A stretch of DNA of 64,000 bases from DATAGF01 sp963813355 (GCA_963813355.1 CAWEYS010000018.1:62001-126000), one strand, 5' to 3'. Shown: positions 8,298 to 16,601, numbered from the stretch's first letter. Notes: generated by a model not told the origin, from the letters alone. Numbers and translations are program-made.

Positions 8298-9908
8298 ATG
8301 ACGGGCTCGGCGAGCCTCTACAACCGCCATCGGCCCACGACGTTCGCCGACATGGTGGGCCAGGACCACGTGGCCCGGGCGCTCGGCAACGCCCTGCGCT
8401 CGGGCCGGCCGTCCCAGGGCTACCTCTTCTCGGGGCCGCGCGGCACCGGCAAGACGACGACCGCGCGCATCCTCGCGCGCTGCCTGAACTGCCAGTCGAG
8501 CCCGGGGCCGACGGCCGAGCCCTGCGGGCGCTGCGACTCGTGCCGGCGCACGGGCCAGCCCGACTGGCTGGACGTCGTCGAGGTCGACGCCGCCTCGAGC
8601 GCGCGCCGCATCGACGAGATGCGCGAGTGGCTCGAGACGGTGCGCTACGCCCCGGTGGCCTGCCGCTACCGCATCACGATCATGGACGAGGCCCACCAGA
8701 TCCAGGACCAGGCCGCCAGCGCCCTGCTGAAGACCCTGGAGGAGCCGCCGCCCCACCTCGTGGTGATCCTCTGCACGACCCACCCCTGGGACATCCTCGG
8801 CACGATCCGCTCGCGCCTGCAGCACTACGTCCTGCGCAAGCCGGGCATCCCCGCCCTGGTCAAGGTGCTCGACAGGGTGGCGCGCGCCGAGGGGATCGAG
8901 GCCGGGGAGCGGGCCCTCGACATCCTCGCCCGCGCGGCCGACGGCTCGTACCGCGACGCCCTGGGGCTGCTGGACCAGATCTCGACCTACGCCGGCGGGC
9001 GGGTGGAGGTGGGCGACGCGCTGGAGCTGATCGGCGCGGTGTCGCGCGAGTCGGTCTTCGAGCTGGTCAACCTGATGGCCGGCGGCGACGCGGCCGGCGC
9101 CTTCGAGCTCCTCCAGGCCACCCTCGACGGCCCGGTCAACCCCGAGCAGGCCATCCGCGGGCTGGTGGGCCACCTGCGCTACGTCTGCCTCCTGCAGCAG
9201 GGCGCCCGGCCGCGCGACGAGTGGGCCTTCTCGCCCGAGGAGGTGGCCCGCCTGCAGGCCCAGGCCAACCAGCTCCCGGCCTCCCAGGTCGTGCACGGCC
9301 TCGACCTCCTGGCCGACGCGCAGGTGCGCATCCGCCACGGCGGCGCCGACCCCCGGCTGCAGCTCGAGCTGGTGGCGGCCCGCCTCAGCCGGCCGGCCCT
9401 CGACGCGAGCGCCGCCGCGCTGGCGGCCCGGGTGGAGGCCCTCGAGGCCGGCGCCCCGCGCGCGCCCGCGCCCGCCGCGGCCCCGCCGGCCGAGCCCGCC
9501 GAGCCGGCGCCGGAGCCGCCGGTCCACGAGCCGATGCCCCCCGACCTCGAGCACGCGCAGCGGGTGTGGTCGCAGGTGCTCGACGCGCTCGAGCGCGACG
9601 CGCCGCCCACGCGCGGGCTGCTCGACGGCTCACGCCCCGCCGAGATCGACGAGCGGCGGCTGGTGGTCGCCGTCACCAGCCCGCTGCGCGCCGACATGCT
9701 CGGGCGCCCCGAGCACCGCGAGCGCGTGCGGATCGCGGTCGAGTCGGTCGCCGGCCGTCCGCTGGCCCTCGAGTTCGCCGCCGGCGCCGCGCCGCCCGAG
9801 GAGCCGGCCGACGACGCGCCCGCGCTCGACGACGACTCGCTCCTGGCCGAGTTCAAGTCCATGTTCAGCGCCGTCGAGGAGGGCGAGCGCCCCGACCGAG
9901 GAGGATGA
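8298..9908 (+). CDS. dnaX: DNA polymerase III subunits gamma/tau
   Basis: A 536-residue clamp-loader ATPase. Walker A GPRGTGKTTTARILA lies near residue 46, followed by the zinc module CLNCQSS...CGRCDSC, Walker B IMDEAHQIQDQAASALLKTL, sensor I LCTTHPWDIL, and sensor/arginine-finger region IRSRLQHYVLRK. The RC helix reads DGSYRDALGLLDQ. The residues after ~370 are Ala/Pro/Glu-rich (tau-like linker), and a small C-terminal domain ends LLAEFKSMFSAVEEG. The Walker B reads DEAHQ rather than the more usual DEVHM. Part of the ffs-dnaX-ybaB-recR replication and repair block. Confidence 0.95.
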   Translation: MTGSASLYNRHRPTTFADMVGQDHVARALGNALRSGRPSQGYLFSGPRGTGKTTTARILARCLNCQSSPGPTAEPCGRCDSCRRTGQPDWLDVVEVDAASSARRIDEMREWLETVRYAPVACRYRITIMDEAHQIQDQAASALLKTLEEPPPHLVVILCTTHPWDILGTIRSRLQHYVLRKPGIPALVKVLDRVARAEGIEAGERALDILARAADGSYRDALGLLDQISTYAGGRVEVGDALELIGAVSRESVFELVNLMAGGDAAGAFELLQATLDGPVNPEQAIRGLVGHLRYVCLLQQGARPRDEWAFSPEEVARLQAQANQLPASQVVHGLDLLADAQVRIRHGGADPRLQLELVAARLSRPALDASAAALAARVEALEAGAPRAPAPAAAPPAEPAEPAPEPPVHEPMPPDLEHAQRVWSQVLDALERDAPPTRGLLDGSRPAEIDERRLVVAVTSPLRADMLGRPEHRERVRIAVESVAGRPLALEFAAGAAPPEEPADDAPALDDDSLLAEFKSMFSAVEEGERPDRGG

Positions 9909-9911
9909 CGC

Positions 9912-10241
9912 GTGGCGCAGGGTGGGATGAACCCCCAGAAGATGATGAAGCAGATGCAGAAGATGCAGGAGGACATGGCGCGGGTGCAGGCCGAGCTCCA
10001 GCAGGAGTCGGTGACCGCGCAGGCCGGCGGCGGCGCGGTGACGGCGCGGGTCAGCGGCGGCCTCGAGCTGCTCGAGATCACGATCGACCCCAAGGCCGTG
10101 GACCCCGATGACCTGGAGCTGCTCCAGGACGTGATCGTGGCCGCCGTCAACGAGGCGATGCGGGCGGCCCAGCAGCTCGCCCAGGACCGGCTCGGCTCGG
10201 TCGCGGGCGGCCTGTCCGGGCTCGGGATCCCCGGCCTCTAG
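9912..10241 (+). CDS. YbaB/EbfC family nucleoid-associated protein
   Basis: A 109-residue DNA-binding protein starting at GTG 9912, three nt after the dnaX stop, with GAGGAGGATG as ribosome binding site overlapping the end of dnaX. The N-terminal Met-rich helix (MMKQMQKMQEDMARVQAELQ) and the central GGGAVTARVSGGLELLEITI with EMAV-like NEAMRAAQQLAQD are hallmark segments. These small dimers coat DNA and are almost always encoded between dnaX and recR, as here. Confidence 0.93.
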   Translation: MAQGGMNPQKMMKQMQKMQEDMARVQAELQQESVTAQAGGGAVTARVSGGLELLEITIDPKAVDPDDLELLQDVIVAAVNEAMRAAQQLAQDRLGSVAGGLSGLGIPGL

Positions 10242-10262
10242 CGGTCCGGCGCGAGGGACGCA

Positions 10263-10853
10263 CTGCTCACCCCGTCCATCGAGCGGCTCGTGGTGGAGCT
10301 GTCGCGGCTGCCGGGGATCGGGCCGCGCAGCGCGCAGCGCCTGGCGTTCCACCTCATGAAGGCGCCGCCCGAGCGGGCCCGCGCCCTGTCCGAGGCGATC
10401 GCCGACATGAGCGAGCGCCTGCGCCCGTGCGCGGTCTGCTTCAGCTTCGCCGAGGCCGAGCTCTGCCCGATCTGCGCCGATCCCCGCCGCGACCTGTCGC
10501 TGCTCTGCGCGGTCGAGGAGCCCTCGGCGATCCTCCCGATCGAGCGCACCCACGAGTACCGCGGCCGCTACCACGTCCTCGGCGGGGCGCTGTCGCCCAT
10601 CGACGGCGTCGACCCCGAGGACCTGCGCATCTCCGAGCTCGTGGCCCGCATCGACGCCGACGGCGTGGCCGAGCTCGTCATCGCCACCAACCCCACGATG
10701 TCCGGCGAGGCCACGGCCCTCTACCTCGCCGACCTCGTGCGCGGGCGGGTGCGCGTCACCCGCCTGGCGAGCGGCCTGCCGGTCGGCGCCGACCTGGAGC
10801 ACGCCGACGAGCTCACCCTCGGCCGGGCGCTCCTTGGACGGCGCCCCCTGTGA
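10263..10853 (+). CDS. recR: Recombination mediator RecR
   Basis: RecR works with RecO (and RecF) to load RecA at single-stranded gaps. The frame shows the N-terminal helix-hairpin-helix (LPGIGPRSAQRLAFHL), the C4 zinc finger (CAVCFSFAEAELCPIC), and a Toprim domain with VEEPSAILPIE, YRGRYHVLGG and LVIATNPTMSGEATALY. The C terminus LASGLPVGADLEHADELTLG is complete. The canonical N terminus (LLTPSIERL) begins at CTG 10263, with GAGG 6 nt upstream. The first ATG/GTG in frame is GTG 10290, which would delete conserved residues, so a CTG start giving 196 residues is proposed. Confidence 0.93.
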   Translation: MLTPSIERLVVELSRLPGIGPRSAQRLAFHLMKAPPERARALSEAIADMSERLRPCAVCFSFAEAELCPICADPRRDLSLLCAVEEPSAILPIERTHEYRGRYHVLGGALSPIDGVDPEDLRISELVARIDADGVAELVIATNPTMSGEATALYLADLVRGRVRVTRLASGLPVGADLEHADELTLGRALLGRRPL

Positions 10854-11817
10854 CCCGGCGCGTCGCCGTCGCGGGCGGCGCGCGGACGGCGCCGACGTCT
10901 CCAACGCGGCCATCGCCCGCCGCCTCGCCTCCGGCGAGTCCTTCTGGCTCGACCTCCACGGGCTCGACGACGACGATCTCGCGCTGCTGCGGGACACGTT
11001 CGGCCTCCATCCTCTGGTCCTCGAGGACGTCCAGAGGCAGGGCCAGCGCGCCAAGGTGGAGGAGTACGGCGACATGACCTACATCGTCGCCTTCGGCGCC
11101 ACCCCGCCGCCGGATCACGACCGGCTGGTCGAGGTGCACCTCCTCTACTCCGAGCACTTCCTGGTGACGCTGCACCGGGACGCGAGCCCCGCGATCGACG
11201 ATGTCGTGCGCCGCTGCAGCATCCGTCCGGAGCTGCTCGAGAAGGGCCCGCTCCTCCTTTACCGGGTGCTCGACGCCCTGACCGACAGCTTCTTCCCGGC
11301 CATGGACGAGCTCGACTCCGACATCGACGAGATCGACAGCGCGCTATCCACCTCGCCCCGCGACGGGCTGCAGGGCGAGATCTTCGAGCTCCGCCGCCGC
11401 GTCGTCGCCCTCCGGCGGGCCGTCACGCCGCAGCGCGATCAGATCTCGCGGATCGCCACCGGCGCCGTCGAGCTCCCCGGCGTCGACGCGGATGCCCGGC
11501 GCTACTTCAGGGACGTCGAGGACCACTTGATCAGGATCGCCGAGCTCCTCGACGGCTACCGCGACCTGCTCGCGGGCGCCAACGACGTCTACCTGGCCAC
11601 GGTCTCGAATCGGCTGAACGCGGTCACCAAGCAACTGACGGTGATCGCCGGGATCTTCCTGCCCCTCAGCTTCATCACCGGGTTCTTCGGCCAGAACTTC
11701 GGGTGGATGGTCGACCATGTCGGCGGTCCGGGCGCCTTCTTCGGCCTCGGCATCGGCCTTCAGGTCGCCGCCATCGCGGTGCTGGTCGTGCTGTTTCGCC
11801 GCGCCAGGTGGCTCTAG
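10834..11817 (+). CDS. corA: CorA-type magnesium/cobalt channel with a GQN motif
   Basis: A member of the CorA/MIT superfamily that forms a pentameric Mg2+ (Co2+) channel. The cytoplasmic domain has the usual LEDVQRQGQRAKVEEYGD and YSEHFLVTLHRD segments. Long stalk helices follow, then two C-terminal transmembrane helices with FLPLSFITGFFGQNFGWM and a basic tail RRARW. The selectivity loop reads GQN where the classical motif is GMN; related variants are known in distant family members. The start is uncertain. TTG 10834 overlaps recR by 20 nt and gives 327 residues. GTG 10850, which overlaps the recR stop as GTGA, would be more natural but needs a one-base frame correction near 10890. Confidence 0.88.
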   Translation: MDGAPCDPARRRRGRRADGADVSNAAIARRLASGESFWLDLHGLDDDDLALLRDTFGLHPLVLEDVQRQGQRAKVEEYGDMTYIVAFGATPPPDHDRLVEVHLLYSEHFLVTLHRDASPAIDDVVRRCSIRPELLEKGPLLLYRVLDALTDSFFPAMDELDSDIDEIDSALSTSPRDGLQGEIFELRRRVVALRRAVTPQRDQISRIATGAVELPGVDADARRYFRDVEDHLIRIAELLDGYRDLLAGANDVYLATVSNRLNAVTKQLTVIAGIFLPLSFITGFFGQNFGWMVDHVGGPGAFFGLGIGLQVAAIAVLVVLFRRARWL

Positions 11818-12035
11818 TGTCCCGAGTCGCAAGTGGCGCGGCAGTTCCCGGCTGCATCGCGGCGCGATGCGGCGTCCTCGGCAGCCCCAATATTCTCGAT
11901 ATTGGGGCTGATCTGCGTCCGGAGGAACGACCGAGTGTGCTCGGTCGTTCCGGACGGAGAGCCGCCGCGACAGCGGCGGCGCTCCTCGCTTGCGATTCGC
12001 TCGGGAACTGCTCGCTAACTTACGACTCAGGACAC
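11817..12035. mobile_element. 219-bp MITE-like element with TA target duplication
   Basis: The ends form imperfect terminal inverted repeats (GTGTCCCGAGTCGCAAGT at the left; the right end reads ACTTACGACTCAGGACAC, differing at two positions). Both ends are flanked by TA at 11815-11816 and 12036-12037, as for IS630/Tc1-type targets. The interior is a chain of hairpins: 11854-11870 (7-bp arms), 11883-11909 (perfect 11-bp arms AGCCCCAATAT), 11917-11955 and 11961-11980 (8-bp arms). No coding frame is supported. The corA stop codon TAG consists of the TA duplication plus the first base of the element. A non-autonomous transposable element is the best reading; a structured RNA is the alternative. 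Confidence 0.65.
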
Positions 12036-12115
12036 TAGTTGCGGCCGGCGCCTCCCGGCTACCATTCCTCGCTGTTCTCGGACGACCCGGGAGGACGGCC
12101 ATCGGCCTGCGGGTG

Positions 12116-13363
12116 ATGAAGTTCGGCGGCAGCTCGGTCGCCGACGCGGACAAGATCAAGAACGTGGCGCGGCGCATCGCGGAGGCCCGCGAGCACGGCG
12201 ACGACGTCCTCGCGGTCGTGTCGGCCCGCGGCAAGACGACCGACGGCCTCGTCGCCCTCGCGCGCGAGATCTCCGACCGGCCCGACCCGCGTGAGATGGA
12301 CATGCTCCTCTCCACCGGGGAGCGCATCTCGTGCGCCCTCGTGGCCATGGCCCTCCACGACCTCGGGCACGGCGCCCGCTCGTTCACGGGCTCTCAGGCG
12401 GGCATCCTCACCGACGGCTCGCACACCAGGGCCAAGATCCTCGACATCCGCGGCGACCGCCTGCGCGAGGCCCTGTCGGAGGGCCACATCGTCCTCGTGG
12501 CGGGCTTCCAGGGCATGTCAACGGACCGCAACGTGACGACCCTGGGCCGGGGCGGCTCCGACACCACGGCCGTCGCGCTGGCGGCCGCGCTCGATGCGCG
12601 GGTGTGCGAGATCTACACTGACGTGACGGGCGTGTTCACCGCCGATCCGCGGATCGAGCCGGGTGCGCGCAAGCTTCCCCTCGTGAGCCACGAGGAGATG
12701 CTGGAGATGGCCGCGACCGGCTCGAGGGTGCTCGTGCTGCGGTCGGTGGAGTTCGCCCGCCGTCACGATGTCCCGCTGCACGTGCGCTCCTCCTTCCTGC
12801 CGGAGGAGGGCACGTGGATCACGAAGGAGACGCTCGGCATGGAGAAGGCGATCGTCTCGGGGATCTCCCACAAGAGCGACGAGGCGAAGGTGACGGTCCT
12901 GGGCGTCGAGAACCGCCCCGGCGTCGCGGCGCGGCTCTTCACCGCGCTCGCCGACCGCAACCTGCAGGTCAACACGATCATCCAGAACGTCAGCGACGTG
13001 CGCGGCGCCGACGTCTCCTTCACCGTGCCCCTCGAGGAGCTCGCCCCGGCCCTCGACACGCTCGAGGCCATGCGCGGCGACCTCGGCTACCGCGAGCTGT
13101 CGAGCGACGACCAGATCGGCAAGGTCACGCTGGTCGGCGCGGGCATGAAGTCGGAGCCGGGCGTCGCCGCCAAGATGTTCCGCGTGCTCGCCGACGAGGG
13201 GATCAACCTCCAGATGATCGACACGAGCACCATCCGCATCACCGTCGTCATCGACCGCCGCGAGGTCGAGCGCGCGGTGAGGGCCCTGCACGACGCGTTC
13301 GACCTGGCGAGCGAGGCCGCGCGCCGCGAGGCGGGCGAGGCCGTCCACCGCGCCGATGTTTAA
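12116..13363 (+). CDS. lysC: Aspartate kinase
   Basis: A 415-residue enzyme phosphorylating aspartate, the first step to Lys, Met, Thr and diaminopimelate. The N terminus has the kinase motif KFGGSSVAD; the catalytic domain contains LLSTGERIS, TTLGRGGSDTTAVALA and EIYTDVTGVFTADPR. Two C-terminal ACT domains follow (VTVLGVENRPGVAARLF and VTLVGAGMKSEPGVAAKMF), the feedback-sensing part. ATG 12116 (GTG 12113 is immediately before) begins the conserved core. GGGAGG lies about 22 nt upstream, rather far, so a slightly earlier start such as a non-standard codon at 12101 cannot be excluded. Overlaps asd by 8 nt: lysC-asd operon. Confidence 0.95.
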   Translation: MKFGGSSVADADKIKNVARRIAEAREHGDDVLAVVSARGKTTDGLVALAREISDRPDPREMDMLLSTGERISCALVAMALHDLGHGARSFTGSQAGILTDGSHTRAKILDIRGDRLREALSEGHIVLVAGFQGMSTDRNVTTLGRGGSDTTAVALAAALDARVCEIYTDVTGVFTADPRIEPGARKLPLVSHEEMLEMAATGSRVLVLRSVEFARRHDVPLHVRSSFLPEEGTWITKETLGMEKAIVSGISHKSDEAKVTVLGVENRPGVAARLFTALADRNLQVNTIIQNVSDVRGADVSFTVPLEELAPALDTLEAMRGDLGYRELSSDDQIGKVTLVGAGMKSEPGVAAKMFRVLADEGINLQMIDTSTIRITVVIDRREVERAVRALHDAFDLASEAARREAGEAVHRADV

Positions 13364-14363
13364 CGTCGCCGTGGTGGGCGCCACCGGCGCCGTCGGCGGG
13401 ACCATGCTGAGGGTGCTCGAGGAGCGGGGCTTCCCCGTCACCGAGCTGCGCCCCCTGGCGTCGGCGCGCAGCGAGGGCCTCGCGCTCGACTACCTCGGCC
13501 GCCCGCGCGCCGTGCGGCGGCTGACCGAGGACGCCTTCGAGGGCATCCAGATCGCCCTCTTCTCGGCCGGCGCGACGCGCTCGCGCGAGTACGCGCCCGC
13601 GGCCGTCGAGGCCGGGGCGGTCGTGATCGACAACTCGAGCGCGTTCCGGATGGACCCGGAGGTGCCGCTGGTCGTCCCCGAGGTCAACGAGGACGCGCTC
13701 CAGGGGCACAGCGGGATCGTCGCCAACCCGAACTGCGTCGCCGCCCCGCTGGTGGTGGCGCTCAAGCCGATCGCCGACGCCGTGGGCCTCGAGCGGGTCG
13801 TCGTCGCCAGCTACCAGTCGGTCAGCGGCACGGGCCAGGCCGCGGTGACCGAGCTGGTCGAGCAGACGGCCGGGCTCCTGGCCGGCGACGAGCCCGAGCC
13901 GGCGGTCTACCCGCACCCGATCGCCTTCAACGTCCTGCCCCACATCGGCGACTTCGGCGACGACGGCTACACGGGCGAGGAGCAGAAGGTCGCCGACGAG
14001 ACCCGCAAGATGCTGGGGCTCCCGGAGCTGCGGGTCAGCGCGACCTGCGTCCGCGTGCCGGTGCTGTACGCCCATTCGCAGGCCGTGCACGTCGAGACGG
14101 CCGACGAGCTGACGGCCGACGACGCCCGCAACCTGCTGATGGCGGCCCCCGGGGTGGTGCTCGTGGACGAGCCCGCCGCCTCCCGCTACCCGCTCCCGCG
14201 CGAGGCCGCCGGCCGCGACGACGTGCTGGTGGGCCGAATCCGCGAGGACGCCTCCCACCCGCGCGGCCTCGCCCTGTGGGTCGTGAGCGACAACCTCCGC
14301 AAGGGCGCCGCGACGAACGCGGTGCAGATCGCCGAGTCGCTCGTCACGAGGGGCTGGCTCTAG
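13356..14363 (+). CDS. asd: Aspartate-semialdehyde dehydrogenase
   Basis: A 335-residue NADPH-dependent enzyme reducing aspartyl phosphate made by LysC. The Rossmann motif VVGATGAVGGTMLRVLEER opens the protein. The catalytic cysteine is in ANPNCVAAPLVVALKP, and the glycine-rich SYQSVSGTGQAAVTEL follows. The substrate His/Arg region is near RVPVLYAHSQAVHVE. ATG 13356 overlaps the end of lysC (ATGTTTAA), showing translational coupling. It ends 7 nt before the convergent AraC gene. Confidence 0.95.
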   Translation: MFNVAVVGATGAVGGTMLRVLEERGFPVTELRPLASARSEGLALDYLGRPRAVRRLTEDAFEGIQIALFSAGATRSREYAPAAVEAGAVVIDNSSAFRMDPEVPLVVPEVNEDALQGHSGIVANPNCVAAPLVVALKPIADAVGLERVVVASYQSVSGTGQAAVTELVEQTAGLLAGDEPEPAVYPHPIAFNVLPHIGDFGDDGYTGEEQKVADETRKMLGLPELRVSATCVRVPVLYAHSQAVHVETADELTADDARNLLMAAPGVVLVDEPAASRYPLPREAAGRDDVLVGRIREDASHPRGLALWVVSDNLRKGAATNAVQIAESLVTRGWL

Positions 14364-14369
14364 GGAGCG

Positions 14370-15326
14370 TCAGGCGGGGCTCGCCGCCGCGAGCCGGGCG
14401 CTCGCGCGGTGCTGCTGGGGGCTGACCCCACGGATGCGCTTGAACGCCGTGCTGAGCGCGAACGGGCTGCTGTAGCCGACCTGCCGGGCGACCGAGCCGA
14501 TGGTCGCCCCGGGCTCGAGCAGCAGGTCGGCCGCCAGCGCGATCCGCCAGCCGGTGAGGAAGCTCATCGGGGGCTCGCCCACGAGCTCGGTGAAGCGCCG
14601 CGCGAGCGCCGCCCGCGACGCCCCCGTCGCCCGGGCCAGCTCGGCGACGGTCCAGGGGTGGTCGGGCGCGTTGTGCATCAGCCGCAGCGCGGGGCCGACG
14701 ACCGGGTCGGCGTAGGCCCGGTACCAGCCCGGGGCCTCCGCCTCGGGGCGGGCGAACCACGCGCGCAGGACGGCGATCAGCAACAGGTCGAGCAGCCGGT
14801 CGAGCACGGCCTCCTGGCCGGGCTCGTCGCGCACGACCTCGTCGGCGAGCAGCGGGATGAGCGGCGAGCCCCAGGCGTCGTCGGGGATCACGAGCCGGGG
14901 CGGCAGTGCGCGCAGCAGCCGGTCGCTGACCTCGCCCCCCAGCTGGTAGGTGCCGGTGACCATCACGGTCGCGCCCTCGGCGCTGTTGCCCCAGGCCCGC
15001 ACGCCGAGGTCGGTCATCCCGGTCAGCTCGCGCCCGTCGGGCGTCCGGCAGACCTGGCCGGGGAGGATCAGGACCTGCGGGGGCGTGCCCGGGTCGTCGG
15101 CCACCGTGTAGGGGTCGGGGCCTCGCAGGATGGCCACGTCTCCCCGGCCGAGCCGCTCCGGGCCGTCGTCGTCCGGGACCAGCCACGCCTCACCGCGCAC
15201 CATCGCGACGAGCGTCAGCGGCGCCTCGTCCTCGATGCGCAGCGACCACGGCGGGTCCATGCTCGAGCGCAGCAGGAAGGCCCCCCGCGCCCGGGGTCCG
15301 TCGAGGAGGCCTGCCACCGCGTCCAT
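14370..15326 (-). CDS. AraC-family regulator with cupin sensor domain
   Basis: A 318-residue regulator. The N-terminal half (from MDAVAGLLDGPRARGAFLLR) is a cupin-type ligand domain of the kind seen in AraC_binding/Cupin_6 proteins. The C-terminal ~100 residues hold two helix-turn-helix units (WTVAELARATGASRAALARRF and IGSVARQVGYSSPFALSTAFKR). ATG 15326 is chosen because a TACACT -10 box ends 6 nt upstream, implying a leaderless message; upstream in-frame ATGs lie beyond the promoter. It diverges from a cupin gene, and an inverted repeat in the shared promoter (15341-15362) recurs at 18597-18618, so the protein probably regulates itself and those neighbours. Confidence 0.85.
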   Translation of the reverse strand: MDAVAGLLDGPRARGAFLLRSSMDPPWSLRIEDEAPLTLVAMVRGEAWLVPDDDGPERLGRGDVAILRGPDPYTVADDPGTPPQVLILPGQVCRTPDGRELTGMTDLGVRAWGNSAEGATVMVTGTYQLGGEVSDRLLRALPPRLVIPDDAWGSPLIPLLADEVVRDEPGQEAVLDRLLDLLLIAVLRAWFARPEAEAPGWYRAYADPVVGPALRLMHNAPDHPWTVAELARATGASRAALARRFTELVGEPPMSFLTGWRIALAADLLLEPGATIGSVARQVGYSSPFALSTAFKRIRGVSPQQHRASARLAAASPA

Positions 15327-15332
15327 GGGGCA

Positions 15333-15338
15333 AGTGTA
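15333..15338 (-). promoter_or_regulatory. -10 element TACACT of the araC-family gene (leaderless)
   Basis: On the minus strand TACACT is followed by TGCCCC and then the ATG at 15326, the same N6 spacing as at 7598-7603. The element abuts the inverted repeat 15341-15362, so a protein bound there would contact the -35/spacer region and could autoregulate. Confidence 0.55.
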
Positions 15339-15400
15339 GACGCTCGCGAATGAAATCGAGCGATCCACCCATGGAGAGTCTCGTCCGACCGGCCTTGACT
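15338..15400. promoter_or_regulatory. 63-bp operator/promoter block, copy 1
   Basis: Contains the inverted repeat CGCTCG-N10-CGAGCG (15341-15362), then ATGGAGAGTCTC and TTGACT (15395-15400), which ends 6 nt before the cupin ATG. It aligns without gaps to 18594-18656, with 46 of 63 bases identical by eye and the inverted repeat fully conserved. Placed between the divergent AraC and cupin genes, it is probably the binding site of a local regulator. Confidence 0.6.
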
Positions 15401-15406
15401 GTCCCC

Positions 15407-15970
15407 ATGACGACATCACCGATCCTCCCAGGCCAGACGCTCGACAACCCCGTCACGGGCGAGCGCTTCACATTCACCCACACGGCGTCCAGCACCGGCG
15501 GCGAGCTGCTCGCCTTCGACTTCGCGCTCCGCGCCGGCGGTGCGGTGCCGATCCCGCACGTCCACCCGGTCCAGACCGAGCGCTTCGAGGTGGTCGAGGG
15601 GCGGATGCGCTTCCGCCTCGGCCTCCGGACGCTCCTCGCGGGCCCCGGCGACGTCGTGGAGGTCGCGCCCGGCGTCGCCCACTCCTTCGCCAACCCGGGC
15701 CCGGACGAGGCGCTCCTGCGCGTCGAGGTCCGGCCCGCGCTGGCGATGGAGCGGATGCTCGCCGAGGTGGTCGCCCTGGCCCACGCCGGGCGCCTGACGC
15801 GCCGCGGCCTGCCGCGCGACCTGCGTGAGCTCGCCCGCCTGGCGCGCACCTACGACCGGGAGGCCCACCTCCCCCTCATCGGCGTCGGCGTTCAGCGCCT
15901 CCTGCTCGCGCCGCTGGTCCGGTCGGCGCCGACGCCGCCCTCGACGACGGCGAGCGCGTCCTCGGCCTGA
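15407..15970 (+). CDS. Cupin-domain protein
   Basis: A 187-residue protein. The central conserved beta-barrel carries cupin motif 1, IPHVHPVQTERFEVVEGRM (His pair and Glu as metal ligands), and motif 2, PGVAHSFANPGP, near residue 85. The C-terminal ~70 residues are helical and not part of the cupin fold. Start at ATG 15407, just after the TTGACT element, without Shine-Dalgarno (probably leaderless). It diverges from an AraC regulator carrying its own cupin domain. The substrate is unknown. Its 3' end overlaps the convergent TetR gene by 79 nt. Confidence 0.8.
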   Translation: MTTSPILPGQTLDNPVTGERFTFTHTASSTGGELLAFDFALRAGGAVPIPHVHPVQTERFEVVEGRMRFRLGLRTLLAGPGDVVEVAPGVAHSFANPGPDEALLRVEVRPALAMERMLAEVVALAHAGRLTRRGLPRDLRELARLARTYDREAHLPLIGVGVQRLLLAPLVRSAPTPPSTTASASSA

Positions 15971-16545
15971 GCGCGGACGTCGCGGGAGATCTCGGCGCTC
16001 TCCCCGCCGGCGAGGATGCGCTCCCGGGCGTAGCCGATCAGGGCGCGGTGGACCCCGAGCAGGGCGTTCGCCGTGACCCAGGGCCGGATGTCGCCGGGGC
16101 GCGCGCCGGTCTCGGCGGCGATCAGCTCGGCGAGCGAGTCGGTGAAGCGGGCGAAGATCTGCTGCTCGCGGCCGCGCAGCGCCGGGCTCTCGACGATCAT
16201 GCGCGTGAGCGCGATCAGCTCGGGGCTCAGGGGCGCCTCGGCCAGCAGCCCGCGCTGGGCCAGGATCCAGCGGCCGAAGGCCGACGGGATCGACTCCCCC
16301 GGCTCGCGGTCGCGGACCGCCTCGAGCAGCCGCTCCTCGAAGGACTCGAGGCGCCAGTAGACCAGGTCCTCCTTGGTCGGGAAGTAGTTGTAGACCGTCT
16401 GCTCGGCGACGTCCGCCTCCCGCGCGACCTCCGCGACGGTGACGCCCTCGAACCCGCGCTCGCCGAACAGGCGCCGCGCGGTCTCGGCGATGTGCTCCCG
16501 CATCTGCTGCTTCTTGCGCTCGCGCCGTCCGAGCTGCTCCGCCAT
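15892..16545 (-). CDS. TetR-family repressor of the adjacent efflux pump
   Basis: A 217-residue TetR regulator. The helix-turn-helix spans GFEGVTVAEVAREADVAEQT with the VYNYFPTKEDL helix following. The C-terminal ligand domain (residues 70-200) is helical and not family-specific. Transcribed divergently from an MFS efflux gene with a 108-nt gap containing the imperfect palindrome TAGTT-N12-AACTA, so it most likely represses the pump and itself. ATG 16545 has the purine-rich GGGGG about 8 nt upstream. The 3' end overlaps the convergent cupin gene by 79 nt, which is unusually deep. Confidence 0.85.
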   Translation of the reverse strand: MAEQLGRRERKKQQMREHIAETARRLFGERGFEGVTVAEVAREADVAEQTVYNYFPTKEDLVYWRLESFEERLLEAVRDREPGESIPSAFGRWILAQRGLLAEAPLSPELIALTRMIVESPALRGREQQIFARFTDSLAELIAAETGARPGDIRPWVTANALLGVHRALIGYARERILAGGESAEISRDVRAQAEDALAVVEGGVGADRTSGASRRR

Positions 16546-16579
16546 TTGCGCGGCCCCCTGCCGTTTGTTAGTGTCGCTC

Positions 16580-16601
16580 TAGTTTTCGTGTCACACAACT
16601 A
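16580..16601. promoter_or_regulatory. Candidate TetR operator between the tetR and MFS genes
   Basis: TAGTT-N12-AACTA with an internal GTGTCACAC palindromic core, the AT-richest part of the divergent intergenic region. Position between the two starts fits a repressor site. Symmetry is imperfect. Confidence 0.4.
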
